Shown here: piece after piece, positions 56,854 through 64,000 of the stretch
Layout: each line of letters opens with the position of its first letter
Position numbering within the stretch: the stretch's first letter is position 1
Assembly (NCBI RefSeq): GCF_026914185.1
Contig: NC_070564.1
Location: forward strand, 1-64,000
DNA length: 64,000 nucleotides
Reading direction: 5' to 3'
From: Puccinia triticina
Lineage: Eukaryota > Basidiomycota > Pucciniomycetes > Pucciniales > Pucciniaceae
Program-made: the position numbers and the translations under genes
Notes under the pieces: generated by a model
The model's input: only the letters and a program-made list of their open reading frames with translations
Told to the model about the DNA's origin: nothing
Databases searched by the model: none

Positions 56854-57893
56854 CAACAATGGGCCTTTACTATACAGATATTGGTATGGTATTGTTATTG
56901 TATTTTTTTGGTCCAATAATGGTATACTGTTATTTCCATTTCCTGTAATGGATATTTAATACTATATCCAATTACATGAGGATTTTTTGTTTTAGAAAAT
57001 ACTATATCCAAATGAAGGAAGAAAAAAGAAATTTCAATACTATACTGGCCAGATGTGGTCGGTATCAATAATTAGTAGGGATAAAAATCTATCTATTTCT
57101 TGAGCTTGGGGATCATATCACCCAAAGCCTTTCCGGCCTCATCAAATTCCTCTGAGAGGGGAAAATGCTCACAAAGCCACATAAGGCTGCTGATGGATTG
57201 TGAAATAGCTGAAGGGAACAAGCAACCACATCTGCAGCCGCAGAGAACAATCTCTCAATGGAACAAGAGCTACACAACCTTCCTAAATAAGCCTGTGCTA
57301 TTACCACCAGGACCAGGTAGGTGGCATGGTTTGCCTGTACAACCATCAGGAGTCTACATGTCATTGCCTCAGAGCATTTGCATTTATCAGGTTAAGTTGA
57401 CAATTTTGGGCAACTTAACCCAAATGGCAATTGCATCAGTCCAGGCTAACCCCAAACAAGACTCAGGTTTGATTTCAGGCTAAGTTCAGCTAAATTTAGC
57501 AAGCGTTAACCTGAAATCTAGCTTCAGGCTAGGGCGGTCTGCGACTCATTTCAACTCACTTTAGCCTTAACTGACCAAACAAATGTGTTTGCCCACTTGA
57601 AGGCAACCTTGTCAGCTAACCTGCCCACAAACCTGGGCTTATTTAAACCAAAAACCTAGCAAGAAAATGTGAATGCTCTTATGTTTGCACCTGGTTGCAT
57701 TATCAAAGTAACCAGGGGCAAAAAAAGCTACTATACCTGTATTTTGTGTTTCAGAAAAAAAAACAGAATACTATAAGGGCCACCTGCAGCAAGGGCCAAT
57801 ACTAGTACAGTTATTAGTATAGGGTGGTACATTCAGACCTATACAATAACAGAAAGGCCTGGTTATCGTAGAGTATAGTATAGGCCCATTGTT
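56854..57893 (-). mobile_element. hAT-3: short hAT element with a transposase remnant
   Basis: Termini CAACAATGGGCC...TATAC and the complement (57862-57893) are flanked by the 8-bp duplication GCCAGTAC (56846-56853, 57894-57901). A minus-strand frame (57364-57113) carries 'SIERLFSAAADVVACS', the hallmark start of the hAT C-terminal dimerisation region. The element is 1.04 kb, so most of the transposase has been lost. Confidence 0.8.
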
Positions 57894-57901
57894 GCCAGTA
57901 C

Positions 57902-58935
57902 CCTGTCCTTGGTTCCAATCCTGGTTGAAGCATAGTGCTCCCACACCCTTCATGTCTCACCTGAGCCAACCTGGGTTCCATCCCCACTCTTTTCATTGAT
58001 AACAATACCTCACCCAACCTCAGTTCAATTCCCCCTCTTCACATCTTCATCACCAGCACTCATTAATACTCTATACTGAAAGAAACCAAAGAACTAAGAG
58101 AGTTTATTCCAATTAGACTTTTTAATAATTGTATTTACATTTTACTTTATGAGAAAGAAACTAAGGATCTGAGATTTACCTAAGAGCAGAACCAGAGCTG
58201 CTCTCTACTAGATTGAGAGAGAAAGAATGAAAAAGGAAAATGAAAGACCCAAGCGCTATCTGTTAGATAAAGATTTGTGAGAGTGGGATGTGACACTGTC
58301 AATCTTGTTGGTTCATTTCTTTCCTCTTCAATATTTCTGTTTGGCCTTACTGGAGATAGTCTTTTGACTTGAGTTGTCCTTCACTTAGCGTCAGTGAAAT
58401 GGTGCAGTAGTTGAGAAACATGATCTGCAACCAGGCAGCAATGCATCAGCTAAGGCCTTTTGTTTACACTTTTTGAAATTGCAACGCAACACTCTTACCA
58501 ACAATTTTTCCTGCTCTTTGAGCGGTATTGGGGCGGTTGGTCTGGTTGTCTTTGACAGTTTTGTCTAGGAACAAAAAGATAGAGCGTTAGCTACTATCTG
58601 GTCAACTCATATTGAGAGCTCGGCTGCTTACCTTTGGTGCTAGCTGAGATTCTCTTGATGAGGGATCACTGGCCGGGATTTTTCACGTGCCTAATCTTGC
58701 TGGTGAGTTCTGGATCTGTTTACATCAATAAGATGAATTCAGTTTCACAACACGGCTGTGCTTGATTATTAGCTGCGTAAAAGGTTTGCTTTTTCTCACC
58801 TGATTAGAGAATCCTGATTTCTTGCTCAATTTATGAGTTCAACACCGTTCACTCAAGCTGGAATTCTCACATATACATCACACATATTGATCAAACGACT
58901 TCATCCTGAACCAACCAATCCTATCACGTGATTAA

Positions 58936-58967
<32 letters not shown>

Positions 58968-59056
58968 ATCTGGTATTTAGAAGGGCAGAGCTTGCAACTG
59001 CATCATCCCCTTCTCCATTCGGCAAAACGGTTTCACAACCGCTTTTGAGTCTTACA
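57902..59056. repeat. Probable degraded LTR ending CTTACA
   Basis: The end near 59030-59056 ('GGCAAAACGG...CGCTTTTGAGTCTTACA') is a diverged form of the last bases of the Ty3-2 LTR. The block at 58180-58230 ('GAGCTGCTCTCTACTAGATTGAGAG') recalls the Ty3-1 and 13716-14325 LTRs. The left boundary is uncertain and no gene is seen. Confidence 0.4.
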
Positions 59057-59214
59057 CCGGGGAGCGGGAGCCTGCACTCAGCTTATTTTTTGTATTTCTT
59101 TTCATTCTTTTTTTTTCAAGCTGATGGATCCAAATCCTCCAGAAAATTGGAGGAGGGGCAAGAAAAGCCCCCTCTGCCGGCTGGCAGCAAACAAACTGGG
59201 AATTTCAAGTTTTT

Positions 59215-59328
59215 TAATTTGCAGTGCGCAAAGCGTTTTGAGCTACTGTGCACTGTGGCTGAGATGTTGAGTGGACAGCCCCTGCAGTGCGCAACAAGTT
59301 TTTCACAGTGCTCAAATTAAATCCGTGA
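59215..59328. repeat. Relic of the foldback MITE family
   Basis: 'GCAGTGCGCAAAGCGTTTTG' and, in inverse orientation, 'TGCGCAACAAGTTTTTCACA' with 'ATTAAATCCGT' are diverged versions of the ends of 38661-39418; many CG sites have become TG or CA. Confidence 0.55.
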
Positions 59329-61120
59329 AGTGCTGGTGCATTAAAATCAAAGACTGCATGCTGTACGGTCATTGGACAGATACATTGGTACCCCCAAAAA
59401 CTCATTCTAGAAGGCCAACCCACAAACTTCAAGTCATGAGGATTCAAGGATGAGTGTGTAAAATGACTTCAGAAGAATGAATATAACAAAATAAAAAGTA
59501 TTTGGAACATCACAAAATTGACAAAATTGCTTGAAAGAGACTGGAGCCATCTCACTTGCCTTTGCTTGAGGATGAGGCTCATTTGTAGAGAATTCTGAAG
59601 CTTGAGGCTTGTAGTGAGCTTCCCAAATATCTTGGGTAAGTTTGATTGACTCAGAAATTCAACTGGAGTTCCACTTTGCAAGCTTGAAATACTCATCCTT
59701 AAACAATGGATGAAGAACTATGCAATCAGGAGTTATTTTGTTTGCATATGATAGAAGAGAAAATAAAATCAAAACACACCCATAGTGAATTGGTAAAATG
59801 GTGAACATTCTGTCAGCATGTAATACTTGTTGGTTAAGTGCAGGCCTGCATGGCAGGCATTCCTCAATGCTGGTGGGTACTCATCTTGCTTGTCAGAAAT
59901 TGCAGTGAATAGATGTGTTGTGATGTTGTCAATAAACACCACAATTTTTGCTAGCAAAGTGCTGCCCTGATTTGAAACTTGAAGTGTTATTTCATAGAAT
60001 GGTTGAAGAATTTTGGACAGGTCATGTGCAAGGTCAAGATTGGTCTGGTTGATTTGATATCTTCAAGGAAGACTGTAGCACTTGTTCTTCTGCCACTCAA
60101 GACTTTGAGATAGAGAAAGTAAACATGTTTTCCAAAGAACAGAACAAGAGAGATATTCAAATGTATTTGGAACAACATAATATACTTGACAGTTGAGCAA
60201 GGGTGAAATTCCACCTGGTCCCCAAATCCCGTTTGACATTGTGGGGCTTGACTATGTTGTGATCTTTGCAGAGCTCCACAAAGAGTGCTTTTGAATTCAG
60301 AGACTTGATCAGCTTGTGTGAAAACAATTGGAACTATTTTTTTGGAATGGCACATTTTCAACAACAGCAATTATTACTAAATAGCGGAAGAGGCAGGCTT
60401 ACCTTAGCAAGTGTTTTTTTTTTTTTTGCAATATCCAGAAGTATATCAGTTGGTTTCATCCTTGTCACTCATCCCATAAACATCATCTCTCTCCAGTTTA
60501 ATCTTGTCATCACCTAGCAGCTCAGATGCCAGCAATCTGTTATTGTTGCTTTCCTCTTCAGATTCTTCAACTACAGTAACCCTATAATCAATTAGCATGA
60601 AAAATTAGCTGAAAATTAGGTCTTCAAGCAAGCCACAAGGAACCGCATACTAATTAATCTGTTCTTCTATATTTATTTCATCATCTTTGTTGCTGGAAGC
60701 CTCATTGTCACTTGGATTGTTCTTGGTTGCCTTTGTAGTTTTCTTCTTGTAGCTTCCAAATGGTTGCAAGATGAACTGGACAATCAAGTTCATGATATGT
60801 GCAAAACAAAAAATCCAATGTGCCTCACCCTTCATCCTAGGCCACTTGAATTTTTTGATTTCCTCTATCATCATCTGATTTTTTGAGGCATTATCTGTCA
60901 CAATGCCACAGATCTGTGTAGCGAACAGACAATCCCAAAAAAACAACAAAGATACGACCAATCAGGAAAAAAGCGGGGAAGAGTATTGTGGGGTGCTTGC
61001 CTTGTTCTGTACACCAAATTTTTCAACAATGAGACAGACTGTATCAGCCATATATGTGCCAGTGTGACTCTGGTCTAGCATAACAAAGTCAAGGGAAATT
61101 GACTCCAATTCAAAACCACC

Positions 61121-62233
61121 CACTGCAAGAAAAACTCTAGAAACTGCTTGCAGTTGAGATGCAGCAAGCTTGAATCAAGCCTCAGCTCAAGCTGGAGTCA
61201 AGCACCCAAATTCCATGCTGGTGCACCTTCACTGTGTACCTTGTTTGGGCCCAGCATCTCAATGCTTAATTACATGCTGTAGTGCTCATGCAGTAGGCTG
61301 AGACAAATGTTCAACCTTGCAAATGAGCATCCCCCTGAGCACCCTTTTATTTGCTTTTAGAAAACACTCCATGTGCCATTGAATCCAGCCAGAATAACAT
61401 AAAAAGGGTATGTACACATGAAAGGGATATGTACATATGAGAGGAATATGTACACATGAAAGGGGAATGTGAAAAGGTGTATTAACACATAGAAGGGATA
61501 TTAATGAATGCATGAAAGGGGTATGTAATCATGAAAGGGGTATGTATGCATGAAAGGGGTATGTGCAGTAAGGGGTATTTGCACATGAAAGGGAGATATG
61601 TAAACATCAAAGGGGTATGTGAACCTGAATGATGAAAGGGTTGAAAAGGATGTAAAAAACTCAAAGGGAACATGCAAACATGAAATGGCCATGAAAGCAT
61701 GATGAAAGGGGTATGTACACATTGTGAAAGGGAATAGACATTCACATGAAAGGGATACACACACATGAAAGGGATGCACACACAGGAAAGGGATACATGT
61801 ACATGAAAGGGATACACACACATGAAAGTTATACACACACATGAAAGTGGTATGTGCACATAAAGGGATATGTACACATTATGAAAGGGGTGAATACATA
61901 CAAAAGTGATATGTGCACATGAAAGGGGTATGTGCACATGAAAGGGGTATGTGCACATGAAAGGGGTATGTGCACACGAAAGGGGCATGTGCACATGAAA
62001 GGGGAATTTTCACATGAAAGGGGAATTTTCACATGAAAGGGGAATTTTCACAAGAAAGGGAAATTTGCACAGGTATCAACTCAGTATTTTGGATCCTGTA
62101 CTCAGTTTTTTGTACCTTAGACTCACTCTTGCATAAATTATGCAATGTTCATGGAAATTGAATCAACCGTCACAGCTTGCCTTGAGATCTTGCATCTCAA
62201 CTGCAAGCAGTTTCTAGAGTTTTTCTTGCAGTG
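61121..62233. mobile_element. CACTA-like non-autonomous element with minisatellite core
   Basis: 1113 bp. Left end CACTGCAAGAAAAACTCTAG, right end its complement, inverted similarity extending to about 50 bp, with a 3-bp duplication ACC (61118-61120, 62234-62236). CACTR ends with a 3-bp duplication are the CACTA signature. Excision of the element and one ACC restores the hAT-2 frame. It has no transposase. Confidence 0.82.
61400..62070. repeat. 19-bp minisatellite (CATGAAAGGGGTATGTGCA-type)
   Basis: Tandem, partly irregular units dominated by ATGAAAGGG and ATGTGCAC. The most regular stretch is 61900-62040. Because 19 is not a multiple of three, the complement stays open in every frame and gives a 19-residue peptide period; these frames are not genes. 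Confidence 0.88.
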
Positions 62234-63099
62234 ACCGCTACCACCTGCAACCAAGCAATATATTACAACTCCTAAGATATTGTATCCGTTTGGCAACTGC
62301 CAAGTGTCAACACTTAAGTACATTGCACCTTGTTGCTTCTATTTTAAAATGGTTCATTGCAAACAAGGAAAGAATTAACAAATGAAAAAAGAGTGCAGCT
62401 CAAGTGACTGTATCAACCCCTCCTGCACCAAGGTATAAAGCATTGTGATATCATTTTATGTTTGCCTGTGTGTGGTTAAATGTTTCAGAACCACTGGGTG
62501 CATAATGGATTGATGAGTGTCTTCACCAAGAGCCAAAAATGGGTGATCTCCTGCTGCACACCAAATAGCACAGAGCTGAGGGACCTATGAGATTGATCTT
62601 CAAGTTCAGCTGTAGCCTAGTTGGAGAAGGAGGGCAGAAAATCTTACTTGCCCCGCGCGGATCAATGTCACCCGTTCCCAATACTCCCATGGTGGCTAGA
62701 TTTTGGTTCTTATCTGCCTTCAATTGTTTCTTAAGGCAACTAGATAAATGTTTGGTGAGGTTCAATTTCAATGAATCATATATTTTTCAATTTATTTTGG
62801 TTCCGCATCTGGAACATTAATTTGAGTGAGCATAGGCTGGTCATTGGCCATTCAGGAAGCTTACATTTTACACAGGTAGGCTATAATCTTTTGGCCTTGT
62901 TTATTGAGTAGGTCAGATAATAGTGGGGGGGGTTGAAAGATCAATAGGCTGAACTTGATTGGCTCTGATGGACCTTTTGTGCTTTCTCTAGATACAAAAA
63001 GATGGAAGGTAGTTCAATTTTGGATTGGAATAGCCTACAAAATGGAGTGAATTGTCAGAATCTGAGATTTTTAGTCCGCTCTCTTTCTAAGTTTTCATG

Positions 63100-63215
63100 T
63101 TCCTGTCCCCGTTCCTGTTCCTGTTCCTTTTCCTGTCCCTTTTCTAGTTCCTGTCCTCGTTCCTGTTCCTGTTCCTGTTCCTGTCACTGTTCCTGTCCCA
63201 GTTTCAGACATGTCC
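63100..63215. repeat. (TTCCTG)n imperfect hexamer repeat
   Basis: Repeated 'GTTCCT' and 'GTCCC' units; the Cys/Ser-rich frame across it is an artefact of the repeat. Confidence 0.85.
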
Positions 63216-63717
63216 TGTTCCTGTTGTCATGTGTGTTACATGCTTTCAGGCCCCCTCTGGATCTTGTGCAGGGGGCTCTCTAGTTGTGTGTTTGTGTCCG
63301 CTCCTCGGAGAAGAAATAAAATTATTGAGTCTGAGCCAAAACCACTCTAGCCCCACCTGAGCCAACAACCTTCAGCAAAGCTCCTCTTTCAACCCCTCCT
63401 CCTTGCCTCTCAATCCCTCAGTCCTCAAGTGAAATCTTAACAAAATTGAAGTAAACTTACAAAGCTCTTCTTCATCGGACAGCTTTGATGTCTTTGAATT
63501 ATGATTGCTTGGATTATCAAATTTGGTTCCTAAGGTTTGGTCATTGGAATCATCCAGTTAAATGATCTTTGAGTGATTTGATAGTGGTTGCAAGTGCCTT
63601 GATTGTGGTAAATGGGAACACAAATTAGATTGTTGGGTAGATCTATGGGTACTGTCACTGATGTTGGAGGAAGATGGTGATGAAGGCGGTCAGTGCCTCT
63701 TGCTGCTACCTGCCATG

Positions 63718-64000
63718 GTGGTGGTGTGTTGGATGGTTAAGTTGGGTGGACAGGTATTAGAGAGGATAACATGTATACCCTTGATACCTCTGCCCCCACT
63801 GCGGGCCCCTGAGAGCATCCACATTTGGCACTAAGTTAGCCCAGATTAGGGCACTTAGTCCACCCCCGCATCTGCATTGGCTTGGATCAGCTCGGGATCA
63901 ACTTGACCCGGAGCTCCGTTAGGAGCTAGTGGGGTCTACATGTAGACCCCACTAAGAGCATCCGCATCCGTTGCTAAGTTAGTCTGGACTAACTAGCTTG
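63718..64000. repeat. Window edge: 28-bp palindrome and direct repeats
   Basis: A perfect 28-bp palindrome centred at 63940/63941 (63927-63954, half-site TAGTGGGGTCTACA). A ~27-bp direct repeat 'GAGCATCC(A/G)CAT...CTAAGTTAG' occurs at 63813-63839 and 63956-63982. They look like ends of small transposons that continue past the window. Confidence 0.6.

Larger units (their letters stand above)
59470..63717 (-). pseudogene. hAT-2 transposase, degenerate, interrupted by a CACTA-like element
   Basis: Minus-strand pieces are: a Ser/Thr/His-rich start from about 63717 with in-frame stops; 62771-62520; about 62323-62237 ('SVDTWQLPNGYNILGVVIY'); after the CACTA-like insertion 61117-60650 ('LDFVMLDQSHTG', 'GIVTDNASKNQMM' with a core Asp, 'CFAHIMNLIVQFIL'); 60370-59987; 59957-59769 ('ACHAGLHLTNKYYMLTECS'); and about 59696-59470 in a shifted frame. 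This is the usual hAT order. The C-terminal dimerisation region is not visible, so it is truncated. Ends and target duplication were not found. Confidence 0.65.

Noticed and set aside
61400..62070. CRISPR-like array
   Set aside because: Units are contiguous 19-bp tandem repeats without unique spacers, in a eukaryotic chromosome inside a transposon.
63002..63283. Cys/Ser-rich secreted peptide
   Set aside because: It is produced by a TTCCTG hexamer repeat in one frame.

Overview
The window is one end of a fungal chromosome. It opens with about 370 bp of CCCTAA telomere repeat, and the only two intact conserved genes are a ten-exon short-chain dehydrogenase/reductase and a nine-exon translation elongation factor 3, a factor typical of fungi. 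Short GT-AG introns, a broken Tet-like 2OG-Fe(II) oxygenase gene of a type I associate with rust fungi, and the dense nested retroelements point to a basidiomycete, most likely a rust (Pucciniales). That placement is inference; no species can be named from the sequence.

Layout. 1-369 telomere. 370-5431 subtelomeric DNA with a Tet-like pseudogene (2876-4108) and tandem repeats. 5432-11960 a multi-exon gene of unknown function on the minus strand, split by a Ty3/gypsy element (7179-11208, called Ty3-1). 12230-14389 a solo LTR that itself carries a TAGCG-rich MITE and a second solo LTR. 14594-16851 a terminal-inverted-repeat element carrying a broken gene. 17446-41958 a minus-strand DIRS-like retroelement split by a 20.5 kb Ty3/gypsy element (20196-40747, Ty3-2), which is split by a young Ty3/gypsy element (27185-35512, Ty3-3) and also carries a foldback MITE and a spliced antisense reading frame. 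44098-45717 SDR gene. 47471-51242 eEF3 gene. 51793-64000 three hAT-type elements, one invaded by a CACTA-like element with a 19-bp minisatellite, plus LTR relics.

The order of insertion can be read from target-site duplications and from reading frames that resume across the insertions: DIRS-like element, then Ty3-2, then Ty3-3. Ty3-3 is the only element that looks complete: near-identical 929-bp LTRs, a tRNA-Tyr-complementary primer site, open gag-protease and pol, intact catalytic residues, and a textbook -1 frameshift signal (slippery heptamer, 8-nt spacer, long hairpin) at the gag/pol junction. It also carries four copies of a roughly 100-nt repeat at its open-reading-frame boundaries, which I cannot match to any known signal. 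Ty3-1, Ty3-2, the DIRS-like element and the hAT copies are dead, mostly through TGA stops that often replace arginine codons, as expected from CpG decay.
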